From Pirellulales bacterium (lineage in GTDB: Bacteria; Planctomycetota; Planctomycetia; Pirellulales; JAICIG01), in NCBI GenBank assembly GCA_025927475.1, contig JAICLL010000036.1, positions 1-43,976 on the forward strand: DNA of 43,976 nt, read 5' to 3'. Positions within the stretch are counted from its first letter, which is position 1, and each line of letters begins with the position of its first letter. This document shows, in pieces, positions 23,992 to 32,842 of this stretch. Under the pieces are notes generated by a model. It saw only the letters and a list, made by a program, of their open reading frames with translations. It was not told the DNA's origin and did not search any database. Made by a program: the position numbers and the translations under genes.

Positions 23992-25254
23992 TTACGACTC
24001 GGTCGGCGCCATCGTGCCATACAAGTCGAGTTCGGCGCGGTCGCCGATGATCGAAAACAGCTCGCGGATTTGGGTCAGCCCGGCGGCGAGCAAAAACCGC
24101 GAATCGCGGCCGTAGCTCTTGGCGCCCAAGACATAAAAGTCGGGCTCTGGGTTGATGAGCGCCTGCGCCCCGGCGGCGGCCTGGTCAAGACAATCGGCCG
24201 AGGTTTGCCGGGCCAAGGCCGCGGCCAGCTTCATTGGCCCGCCCGTGGCGTAACACTCATGCACTTGCAACTCGCTCCACAGCGTGTTGTCTGGCCGATA
24301 GCCGACATTGGCGATGATGCGATCGACCTCGATTTCGCCCGCGTGCGTGCCGGCCAGTTGCACGCGCAGGCGATTGTTGTCGGTTCGCTCGATGGCAGAA
24401 ACCAGCGTGCCGGAGCGGAAATCGATCGCCGCCGATTGTGCCAGCGTGTTCGCGGCGCGGGCCAACTGCTCGCGCTCGCGGAGCCGGTCGTTAGGCACGA
24501 GCCGAATCGGTCCCGTGTCGCGGTCGGTCGGCTCGCGCCGCGCCGCCCACACAATCTGGGTGTCGGGCAATTCGTTAGCCAAGGCAGCCAAGGCGACGAT
24601 ATTGGTGGCTGCCGAATAGCCAGCTCCGATCACCAGCGTATGCCGGCCCGCGTAAGTTTCGCGCTCGTCGCCCAGCACATCGGGCAGCCCATACTCGATG
24701 TCGTGCGCCGCGGCCGATTCGCCAACGGCCGGGATACCGCCATCGCCCAGCCAGCAATGATTGCCGTAGGCGCCAGTCGCGTCGATGACCACGTCGGCCG
24801 TTTCCACGAGTTCGTGCCCGGACGTGTCGCGCAGCAGAATGCGGAAATCGGCGAAGATGCGGGCATCGCTGCCGACGTTTTCGCCCTTGAGCTGTCCCTG
24901 CCGGCCGATGGCGGTCACGTTGGTATCGATCCGCAACGAATCGGCCAGCAGGTCAGAATGGGCCAAGGGCCGATAATAGATGTCGACGAATTCACGTGCG
25001 GTAAGCAGCGCGTCGTCGGGCGGTGGCCGCCAAGTTTCGTCTTGCGCGCGCAAGGCCGCCACGCCCAGTGGCGAGACGTTCATGCGCCAAGGCGTAAACA
25101 GCCGCACATGCCCCCAGCGCAACAGATTCTCGGCGACACGTCCGCGTTCGTAAAGGTCGACGTCGTAGCCGAGATAGCGAGCGTACAGCGCGGCTTCGAG
25201 GCCGATCGGCCCGGCCCCAAGAACAGCGATGCGTGCGGGAGTGTCGACGGCCAT
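23992..25254 (-). CDS. FAD/NAD(P)-binding oxidoreductase
   Basis: Protein of 420 residues. Two dinucleotide-binding Rossmann motifs are visible: FAD site IAVLGAGPIGLEAALYARYL with the ribose-binding acid at DVDLYERG (about residues 8-38), and a second NAD(P) site TLVIGAGYSAATNIVALAA (about 196-214). Further flavoprotein signs are the ADVVIDATGAYGN and IIANVGYRPDN (ATG-type) motifs. The arrangement resembles thioredoxin-reductase-like or class B monooxygenase-like enzymes; no redox CxxC is seen, so disulfide reductase activity is unlikely. Substrate unknown. The ATG at 25254 (MAVDTPARIAVLG) is chosen because similarity starts there, although the frame stays open to 25584. Confidence 0.85.
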   Translation of the reverse strand: MAVDTPARIAVLGAGPIGLEAALYARYLGYDVDLYERGRVAENLLRWGHVRLFTPWRMNVSPLGVAALRAQDETWRPPPDDALLTAREFVDIYYRPLAHSDLLADSLRIDTNVTAIGRQGQLKGENVGSDARIFADFRILLRDTSGHELVETADVVIDATGAYGNHCWLGDGGIPAVGESAAAHDIEYGLPDVLGDERETYAGRHTLVIGAGYSAATNIVALAALANELPDTQIVWAARREPTDRDTGPIRLVPNDRLREREQLARAANTLAQSAAIDFRSGTLVSAIERTDNNRLRVQLAGTHAGEIEVDRIIANVGYRPDNTLWSELQVHECYATGGPMKLAAALARQTSADCLDQAAAGAQALINPEPDFYVLGAKSYGRDSRFLLAAGLTQIRELFSIIGDRAELDLYGTMAPTES

Positions 25255-25424
25255 ATCAGAAACGGGTACGGTTGCGATCGCGGCCAGTTTATCTTCGCCG
25301 GCGGCCGATTGTCGAGCGGCCAGCCAATAGATGCGACTTTCTGGGTAGAATCTCAGCAGCAGCCTGCGCCGCAGCCCAAGCAACACAAGAGGGCCTAAGC
25401 CAGTCAAAAACGCATCGCCATGAG

Positions 25425-25430
25425 TATAAT
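25425..25430 (+). promoter_or_regulatory. candidate -10 element ahead of the DUF4058 gene
   Basis: A perfect TATAAT, 41 bases before the start codon at 25471. The -35 region (AGTCAA at 17 bases) is weak. GAGGA precedes the ATG by nine bases. Confidence 0.4.
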
Positions 25431-25470
25431 AACTGCGTGCGTCCCTAACTGCCGTTGAGGAATATGTACC

Positions 25471-26217
25471 ATGCCGATTCACGACTGGACTCGGGTGGAG
25501 GCAGGCATCTTTCACCATTTCCATACGGAATGGATGAGTATGCTCGCCGCAGCTTTGAATCAAGGACTTTTGCCGCCCGACCACTACTCGCTGGTGGAGC
25601 AGATCGCGGGCCCCTGGGAGCCCGATGTTCTCACCTTAAAAGGTCCAGACACCGGCCTTCCGGAGCGGCAACCGCCTGTCGGAACGGCGCTGGCCGAATT
25701 CCCGCCCCAGGTTCGCTATCATACGAAAGTCGAAGTCGAGCAATACGCGGCGAAGGCACGGTCAGTGGTGGTCCGGCATACGAGCGACCATCGCGTCATC
25801 GCCGTTCTGGAAATCGTCTCGGCGGGCAATAAAAGCAGTCGGCGGCGATTTGAAGCGTTTCTCTCCAAGACCGAAAAGTTATTGCTGGCGGGAATCCACT
25901 TGTTAGTTGTCGACCTCTTTCCACCGGGACCGCGCGATCCACAAGGCGTTCATGCAGCGCTATGGGAACGATTCACGGATAGTGACTTTGCGCTGCCGGC
26001 CGACCGGCCGCTGACGTTGGCGGCGTACATCGGCGGTCCCATTCCGGAGGCATTTGTTGATCCCACAGGGGTCGGCGCCGATCTCCACAACATGCCGTTG
26101 TTTCTCTCGCCCGAGGTCTACATTTCCACACCGCTCGATGCGACGTACGCATCGGCCTGGGAAACGATGCCGCTATTCTGGCGCGAGGCACTTACCACAC
26201 CGGGAGACGGCGCTTAG
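25471..26217 (+). CDS. DUF4058 family protein
   Basis: Protein of 248 residues starting with the family signature MPIHDWTRVEAGIFHHFH. Other conserved pieces: LLPPDHYSLVEQIAGPWEPD, VRHTSDHRVIAVLEIVSAGNK (a PD-(D/E)xK-like EIxSxxNK pattern), FLSKTEKLLLAGIHLLVVDLF and a proline-rich C-terminal half. DUF4058 proteins are common and often multicopy in planctomycetes and cyanobacteria; function unknown. The E-I-V-S-x-x-N-K stretch looks like the core of a restriction-endonuclease-like fold, which I infer only from the pattern. GAGGA lies before the ATG. Stand-alone gene. Confidence 0.9.
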   Translation: MPIHDWTRVEAGIFHHFHTEWMSMLAAALNQGLLPPDHYSLVEQIAGPWEPDVLTLKGPDTGLPERQPPVGTALAEFPPQVRYHTKVEVEQYAAKARSVVVRHTSDHRVIAVLEIVSAGNKSSRRRFEAFLSKTEKLLLAGIHLLVVDLFPPGPRDPQGVHAALWERFTDSDFALPADRPLTLAAYIGGPIPEAFVDPTGVGADLHNMPLFLSPEVYISTPLDATYASAWETMPLFWREALTTPGDGA

Positions 26218-26254
26218 TCAAAAGACGGCGCGATGCCAACTGAAGCATGCCCTG

Positions 26255-26674
26255 TTAACCCAGCCTTGCCAGCGCGGCGACGGCTGCCTGGGCGGTGTCG
26301 ATGCTGCCCAATTCCTCAACGAGTTTTTTGGCAGCCAGCAGATGCTCGATCGAAATCCGCACGCTGCCGTTGGCGCTGGGCCGCCTGCCCGGCCGCCTTC
26401 CAGGGCGTCGGCCGCGGCCTTTCCGCCGGCCGCGCCGATCCGCTTTCGCCGGCGCTTCCGCCACTTCGGGTTCGGCCGTTGCCGAGCTAGCTGCGGCAGA
26501 TTTGGCCATGGGATCGTTGTACTTGATTCGGTTCACCAGCGCGGTCGATACGTTGTGGCCCTGCTTGCGAAGCGATTCGCGGATTTCTTTCGGGCCAGCC
26601 GCGGGATGCTGAGCAATGAATTCCCGGATGATATCGCTCCGCGTCGGAGCGCCGCTAGTTTGTCGTCTGGCCAT
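26255..26674 (-). CDS. basic HTH-like protein, possible chromatin or DNA-binding protein
   Basis: Protein of 139 residues in three parts. Residues about 10-52 (SDIIREFIAQHPAAGPKEIR, ESLRKQGHNVSTALVNRIKY) look like a winged-helix or H-T-H unit. Residues about 80-102 are a highly basic linker (RRGRRKGRGRRPGRRPGRRP). The end, ISIEHLLAAKKLVEELGSID, is a helix followed by AQAAVAALARL. The pairing of an HTH-like head with an Arg/Gly/Pro-rich tail recalls histone H1-like proteins, and similar proteins are found across planctomycetes. Function is not established. Confidence 0.7.
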   Translation of the reverse strand: MARRQTSGAPTRSDIIREFIAQHPAAGPKEIRESLRKQGHNVSTALVNRIKYNDPMAKSAAASSATAEPEVAEAPAKADRRGRRKGRGRRPGRRPGRRPSANGSVRISIEHLLAAKKLVEELGSIDTAQAAVAALARLG

Positions 26675-26705
26675 CGTGGTTGCAGTACCTACACAGTGAT
26701 GTTGA

Positions 26706-27797
<1,092 letters not shown>

Positions 27798-27880
27798 CTC
27801 ATCGTCGCCGGAATCGCCAGACCCAGCCGTGCCTTTCGGCCCATCCCTCGCAAGCTACCTGTTCTGTATGCTGGTTGGCG

Positions 27881-27910
27881 TTGACAAGCGGCCGTGGCTT
27901 TCGGTAGAGT
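27881..27910 (+). promoter_or_regulatory. candidate sigma-70 promoter
   Basis: A consensus TTGACA (27881-27886), 18 bases, TAGAGT (27905-27910), about 70 bases before the hydrolase-like gene. Confidence 0.5.
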
Positions 27911-27981
27911 CCGCGACTTTCATCGCCCGCGGCGGCGGGCGGCCGGTGATTCTTGACCGACCCTTTGAGAATGCAACGACG

Positions 27982-28743
27982 ATGAACCGACTGCAATCGA
28001 CCACGACCTTTGAAGCGCAGCCGGCCAGTGCGCTGGCGCATCTGAGCGGGCTGGCCCGCGAGCCGCATTTTGGCTCGGCTGTGTATCGGCCGGCAAAGGG
28101 CGAAACGCACGTGGCGCTGTTCGCGCCGTTGCACTATGAGCCGAATTACGCCTATCCCCTGTTGGTTTGGCTGCACGGTCCCGGCGACGACGAAAGCCAA
28201 CTGAAGCGGATCATGCCGCTGGTCAGCGTGCGCAATTACGTTGCCGCCGCGCCGCGCGGCCCGCGCCGCCAAGATTCTGCCGCCGGCAAAGCGGGCTATC
28301 GCTGGCCGCAGTCCCCCGCCGAGTTGCTTGAGGCCGAGCACCGCGTGTTCGAGGCCATCGAAATGGCCCAAACGCGATTTAACATTTCGCCGCGGCGCAT
28401 TTTTGTCGCGGGCTTTGACGCCGGCGGCACCATGGCCTTTCGGCTGGCGATGGAGCATCCCCACCATTTTGCGGGCGTGCTGTCGCTCGCGGGCGCCTTT
28501 CCTACGCGACAGGCCGCCCTGCGTCGGCTGGTCGATGCCCGGCGCGTGCCCGTCTTTTTGGCCTGCGGCCGCGACAGCCGCGGATATGACAGTCTAACGG
28601 TCTGCCGCGATCTGAAGTTGTTTCATAGTGCGGGCATGGACGTGGCTTTGCGGCAATACCCCTGCGGCCAAGAAATCGCTCCGGCCATGCTGGGCGACAT
28701 GGACCGCTGGATCATGGAGCAGGTCACGGGGGCCGGTGGCTGA
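27982..28743 (+). CDS. alpha/beta-hydrolase fold protein lacking the catalytic Ser and His
   Basis: Protein of 253 residues with the esterase/phospholipase fold: oxyanion region LLVWLHGPGDDES (about 60-72), nucleophile elbow FVAGFDAGGTMAFRLA (142-157), strand PVFLACGRDSRGYDS (190-204) and C-terminal RQYPCGQEIAPAMLGDMDRW (224-243). The elbow should read GxSxG but has Asp146 (GFDAG), and the position where such esterases carry His (YPxGHE) is Gln230 (YPCGQE). With both the nucleophile and the base replaced, a classical serine hydrolase mechanism is not possible; a binding or structural role is more likely. The ATG at 27982 fits the promoter position; further upstream sequence is not family-like. 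Confidence 0.78.
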   Translation: MNRLQSTTTFEAQPASALAHLSGLAREPHFGSAVYRPAKGETHVALFAPLHYEPNYAYPLLVWLHGPGDDESQLKRIMPLVSVRNYVAAAPRGPRRQDSAAGKAGYRWPQSPAELLEAEHRVFEAIEMAQTRFNISPRRIFVAGFDAGGTMAFRLAMEHPHHFAGVLSLAGAFPTRQAALRRLVDARRVPVFLACGRDSRGYDSLTVCRDLKLFHSAGMDVALRQYPCGQEIAPAMLGDMDRWIMEQVTGAGG

Positions 28744-29045
28744 GGCGTGTACAGATCACGTCCATTGCCGCGCGGGTGCGTGGCAAGTTCTTGGCCAGCT
28801 AAGGCCACTGCGGTTTCTAGCGCGGGAAACTTGAATCGTTTTCTCGGCGAAATTCGCAACGGCGAGACCGAGGCGGTATGCCCGCCAAAAGCCGTTCAGC
28901 TCGCATGGCTTACGCTCCTTCGGCCGGTCGCGTGATTCTCAGCCTCGGCCAAAAGCAGCGCGGGTTTTGGCTGCTGGCACGTCGCTTGCTTGCGGCGTCT
29001 GAATTGGCGGTTCCCCAGGCCATTGAACGCTGAGAGAGGAAGTTC
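28744..29045. other. RND pump upstream region, 302 bp
   Basis: No credible gene. The notable content is an exact sigma-54 -24/-12 element at 28974-28990 and a good ribosome-binding site (GAGAGAGGAAG) before the pump gene. The 230 bases upstream of the promoter would be the place for activator sites; I see no strong long dyad there. Confidence 0.5.
28974..28990 (+). promoter_or_regulatory. sigma-54 (RpoN) promoter upstream of the RND pump
   Basis: CTGGCACGTCGCTTGCT matches the sigma-54 consensus YTGGCACGN4TTGCW at every defined position, with GG at 28976-28977 and GC at 28988-28989 separated by exactly ten bases. Transcription would begin about 12 bases downstream, leaving a leader of about 45 bases before the ATG at 29046. 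Confidence 0.7.
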
Positions 29046-32000
29046 ATGAACGGGCTCATCCGAGCGTCGCTGCGCAATCCGTATGCCGTCACGGTGACGG
29101 TGTTTACCATTTTGGTGTTGGGCGTACTTTGCCTGACGCAAATCCCCTTCGATATTCTGCCGGTGTTCAAAAGTCCGGCGGTGCAGGTGCTCACCTTTTA
29201 CGGCGGCATGCCGGCCAAGGGCATCGAGAAGGATATTACCAACCGCATGGAGCGGTGGACAGGTCAATCCAACGGCATCCGGATGCAGGAATCGCGTTCG
29301 ATTGTCGGCGCCAGTGTGGTGCGCAATTATTTCCACGACGACGTCGATCCCAACGGCGCATTGACGCAGGTCAATTCGCTGGCGTTGTCTGTGTTGCCCA
29401 ACCTTCCGCCGGGCACGCTGCCGCCGGTGGTGTTGCCATTCGATCCGACCAGCACGGTGCCGGTCTGCCTGGTGGCCCTGGATAGCGAAAGCGAGCCGGA
29501 GTCGATCCTATATGACGTGGGCCGCTACGAAGTGCGGAACATGATTATGAGCAATCCCGGCGCTTCGGCGCCGGTGGTGTTCGGCGGCAAGCTGCGGGCG
29601 GTGATGCTCTATCTCGATCGCATCAAGATGCAAGCGCGTGGTCTGGCCCCGGTCGATGTGATGCGCGCCGCCGACCAGTTCAACGTGTTCGTGCCGTCGG
29701 GCGATGTGAAAATCGGCGATCTCGATTTCGCTCTGATGTCGAACTCGATGTACGAACACGTCGACGGCCTGCACGGCATGGGCGCCATTCCGCTCAGCGC
29801 CACACACGGCAACGCCGAGTACCTGCGCGACGTGGCCAGCGCCCAGGACGCGGCCTTCATTCAAACCAACATCGTGCGCGTGAACGGGCGGCGGCAGGTC
29901 TATATTCCGGTCTATCGGCAGCTTGGCGCCAGCACGCTCAAGGTGGTCGACACGCTCAACCAGGCCTTGCCCGACATGACCGCCCGCCTGACGCGTCCCG
30001 GCATTGCCCTGAAGATGGTGATGGATCAATCGGTCTACGTGCGCACGTCGATCGAAGCGCTGGTGCAAGAAGGCGCACTGGGCTCGATCCTGTGCTCGCT
30101 GGTCATCCTGGTGTTTTTGGGCGAATGGCGGATGACGATGATCGCCATCATGACGCTGCCGCTGTCGGTGCTGTCGGCGCTGGTCTGCTTGTATTACACG
30201 GGCAACACGGTGAACGTGATGACGCTGGGCGGTTTGGCGTTGGCCATCGGGCCGATGGTCGATAGCGCGATCATCTGCCTGGAAAACACGCACCGGCATC
30301 TTTCGCTCGGCTCGAGCCCGCACGAAGCGGCGTTCCTTGGCGCCAGCGAAGTGGCCATGCCCGAGCTGGTCTCGACGCTTTGCACTTTTTTGGTATTGGC
30401 GCCGCTGGCGCTGATGCCCGGCATCGGGCAGTTCTTGTTTCGGCCCATGGCCCTGGCGGTGGCGTTTGCGATGGTAACGGCCTACTTGCTGTCGCGGTCG
30501 TTGGTGCCGGCGTTTAGCGCGCTGTGGCTGAAAAGCCACGCCGCCGGCGGACACGGCGCGGCCGGAGAACCGGTGGCTGGAGAACCGGACGCCGGAGAAC
30601 CCAGCGCCGGGCACGCCGCCGAAGTGCTGCGGGCCGAAGCCGCCGCCCACCAGCACCGCGAGCATTCGCAGCCGGGCTTTTTGGGCCGGATCTTCGCGCG
30701 TTGGGAAGCCTTCATTCAGCGAGGAATCTCGCTGTATGTGCGGGCGCTCAATAGTGTGCTCAATCACCGGCTGCTGACCGTGGTAACGGCATTTGGGCTG
30801 CTGTTCGCCGTGCTGGGATATTTCGGTCCCCGCCTGCGGCGCGATTTCTTTCCCGAGGTCGACGCCGGCTCGTTCGAGATTTTCGTTCGCGCGCCGGCGG
30901 GCCGCCGCATCGAGATCACCGAGAAGAAACTGGCCCAGGTCGAAGACTTCATCCACAAGTCGATTCCCGAGCACGATCTGGCGCTATTCATCTCAGAAAT
31001 CGGCGTCACGCCCGATTGGTCGGCGGCCTATACGCCCAATGCCGGTCCCATGGACGCCGTGGTCAAGGTGCAGTTGTCGCATCACCGCACGCGCTCGGCG
31101 CAAGAATATATTCGGGTGTTGCGCGAAGGCTTCGCCCATGAGCCCGAATTCAGCAATCTCGACTTCGCGTTCGACGCCGGCGGCATGGTGCGCGGCGCGC
31201 TCAACGAGGGCAAATCGACGCCGATCAACATTCGCATCACCGGCAACAAGCAAGACCTGGTGTTCAAGGTGGGCGAGCAGATTCGCAACGAGTGCTCGCA
31301 GGTGCCGGGCGTGGTCGACGCCCGCGTCTTGCAACGCATGGACGCCCCCGCCTTTGTCATCACCGTCGATCGGGCCAAGGCCGCCGACTTGGGGCTGACG
31401 CAGGCCGACATCATGCAGAACGTGATCGCCTCGACCAATTCCAGCATCTCGTTCAACAAGAAGAATTTCTGGATCGATCCGGTCAGCCACAATCAATACT
31501 TCGTGGGAGTGCAATATCCCGAGCAAGCGATCGAGTCGATGCCCGACATTCTGAACATTCCCATCACCGGCGATCATCAGCACCGCCAGGTGCGGCTGGG
31601 CGATTTGGCTTCGATTGAGCGGGCCACGATCCCCTCGGAGATCAAGCACATCAACATCCAGCCGACGATCGACGTGACGATGGGCGTCGAAGTGCGCGAT
31701 CTGGGGCATGTGTCTGACGACCTGGTGGCGTTGCTGGGGAAGTTTGGCGATGCCCAAGGCGACGGCGTCTGGGCGACCTACGATCCCACCAAGCCCAGTG
31801 AAACGCTGCAAGGCTCGAAAATTGTGCTCAGCGGTGAGTATGCCCGCATGCGCGACACCTTCAAAAACTTGGCGCTCGGCCTGATTCTGGCGACGCTGCT
31901 GATGTACTTTTTGATGACAGCGCTGTTCAAGTCGTTTGTGACGCCGCTGGTGATTCTTTCGGCGGTGCCGGTGGGCGGCATCGGCGTGGTGTTGATGCTC

Positions 32001-32384
32001 TATGTGACGCAAACGCCCATCAATGTGCAGTCGTTGCTGGGAGTGATCTTCATGGTCGGCATTGTGGTGTCGAACACGGTGCTGCTGACCGATTTTGCGC
32101 AACACTTGCGTATGCAAGAAGGCCTCAGCCCCACCGAGGCGATCCGCAAAGCGGCTTCCATCCGCGTGCGGCCGGTGGTGATGACGGCCTTGGCGGCGTT
32201 CTTCGCGCTAGTGCCCATGGCCATGGCGTTCGAGCGCGGCAGCGAGGCCAACGCGCCGCTGGGCCGGGCCGTGATCGGCGGTCTGTTGGCGGCGCTGGTC
32301 ACGACGCTGTTTTTGGTGCCCGCGCTGTATTCGCTGGTGGTCCGCGGAAGCGTGCCTCAAGCCAGCGAAGCGCACGCCGCGTGA
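29046..32384 (+). CDS. RND-family efflux transporter (CusA/AcrB-like)
   Basis: Protein of 1112 residues with the duplicated RND layout. Helix 1 at about 12-33; porter domain 1 with FYGGMPAKGIEKDITNRMER; helices 2-6 at about 335-495, including the proton-relay helix 4 LAIGPMVDSAIICLENTHRH; the linker with a GEP repeat at about 499-527; helix 7 LLTVVTAFGLLFAVLGYFG; porter domain 2; and helices 8-12 with VIFMVGIVVSNTVLLTDFAQ and ending VLTTLFLVPALYSLVV-like sequence. RND pumps export metals or drugs across the envelope with a membrane-fusion protein and an outer-membrane channel; neither partner is adjacent. GAGAGAGGAAG precedes the ATG, and a sigma-54 promoter lies upstream. Confidence 0.92.
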   Translation: MNGLIRASLRNPYAVTVTVFTILVLGVLCLTQIPFDILPVFKSPAVQVLTFYGGMPAKGIEKDITNRMERWTGQSNGIRMQESRSIVGASVVRNYFHDDVDPNGALTQVNSLALSVLPNLPPGTLPPVVLPFDPTSTVPVCLVALDSESEPESILYDVGRYEVRNMIMSNPGASAPVVFGGKLRAVMLYLDRIKMQARGLAPVDVMRAADQFNVFVPSGDVKIGDLDFALMSNSMYEHVDGLHGMGAIPLSATHGNAEYLRDVASAQDAAFIQTNIVRVNGRRQVYIPVYRQLGASTLKVVDTLNQALPDMTARLTRPGIALKMVMDQSVYVRTSIEALVQEGALGSILCSLVILVFLGEWRMTMIAIMTLPLSVLSALVCLYYTGNTVNVMTLGGLALAIGPMVDSAIICLENTHRHLSLGSSPHEAAFLGASEVAMPELVSTLCTFLVLAPLALMPGIGQFLFRPMALAVAFAMVTAYLLSRSLVPAFSALWLKSHAAGGHGAAGEPVAGEPDAGEPSAGHAAEVLRAEAAAHQHREHSQPGFLGRIFARWEAFIQRGISLYVRALNSVLNHRLLTVVTAFGLLFAVLGYFGPRLRRDFFPEVDAGSFEIFVRAPAGRRIEITEKKLAQVEDFIHKSIPEHDLALFISEIGVTPDWSAAYTPNAGPMDAVVKVQLSHHRTRSAQEYIRVLREGFAHEPEFSNLDFAFDAGGMVRGALNEGKSTPINIRITGNKQDLVFKVGEQIRNECSQVPGVVDARVLQRMDAPAFVITVDRAKAADLGLTQADIMQNVIASTNSSISFNKKNFWIDPVSHNQYFVGVQYPEQAIESMPDILNIPITGDHQHRQVRLGDLASIERATIPSEIKHINIQPTIDVTMGVEVRDLGHVSDDLVALLGKFGDAQGDGVWATYDPTKPSETLQGSKIVLSGEYARMRDTFKNLALGLILATLLMYFLMTALFKSFVTPLVILSAVPVGGIGVVLMLYVTQTPINVQSLLGVIFMVGIVVSNTVLLTDFAQHLRMQEGLSPTEAIRKAASIRVRPVVMTALAAFFALVPMAMAFERGSEANAPLGRAVIGGLLAALVTTLFLVPALYSLVVRGSVPQASEAHAA
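30541..30618 (+). repeat. degenerate tandem GEP-coding repeat in the RND linker
   Basis: Units of 12 to 15 bases built on GCCGGAGAACC encode AAGEPVAGEPDAGEPSAG between the two halves of the pump, in the cytoplasmic loop after helix 6. The repeats are in frame and could vary in copy number between strains. Confidence 0.6.
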
Positions 32385-32428
32385 GCAGTGGAAGCCCTCA
32401 AGACGCGCGAGCAAGCCGCGCTCGCAGG

Positions 32429-32559
32429 TAGTGTCCTAAAGTTGTGTTGCTGATTGGGCAATCTGACACGAACTCGAAGCGCGAGCGAGGCAGAATCAGT
32501 CCACGGCCTCGCTTGCGCTTCGGGTTAATGTGGGCGAGCAACACAACTTTAGGACACTA
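32429..32559. mobile_element. MITE-like element with 22-24-bp perfect terminal inverted repeats
   Basis: Termini 32428-32451 and 32537-32560 are perfect 24-base inverted repeats. The element proper (32431-32557, beginning GTGTCCTAAAGTTGTG) is flanked by TA on each side, as for TA-duplicating Tc1/mariner-IS630-type insertions. The interior carries a second nested inverted repeat (GAAGCGCGAGCGAGG and CCTCGCTTGCGCTTC, two mismatches across 20 bases). No coding capacity. If excised, the site reads GGTACC. A shorter relative is at 36082-36153. Confidence 0.7.
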
Positions 32560-32612
32560 CCCGCTCGCACCGCGAGTTGACAGGGCCGCATCGCCATCAA
32601 ATAATGGCTGCC

Positions 32613-32837
32613 ATGACCGTTGAAATTCTCAAAGAGGCGATGAGCCGGCGCCCGTTCGAGCCGTTTCGCGTCCGGATGTCGAGCGGCGACGTTTTTGAAA
32701 TTCGCCATCCCGAGGCGGCGCTACTGATCCGCGGCGGGTTGTACATCGGTCTGCCGAGCGACAAAGACCTGCCCGAGCGCGCGGTGTATTGCGCCTTGTT
32801 GCACATCGCGGCCGTCGAAACACTCGCTACTGCATAA
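32613..32837 (+). CDS. small conserved hypothetical protein
   Basis: Protein of 74 residues: MTVEILKEAMSRRPFEPFRV, RMSSGDVFEIRHPEAALLIR, then a hydrophobic GGLYIGLPSD and an ALLHIAAVE end. The pattern L-x-x-A-(x)-x-R-x-P-F-x-P-F-R-V with a following 'G..F.I.HPE' is a recurrent short protein in planctomycetes, of unknown function. The ATG at 32613 is preferred over two closer upstream ATGs because family similarity begins at MTV. It ends five bases before the aldolase start. Confidence 0.75.
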   Translation: MTVEILKEAMSRRPFEPFRVRMSSGDVFEIRHPEAALLIRGGLYIGLPSDKDLPERAVYCALLHIAAVETLATA

Positions 32838-32842
32838 CCACG

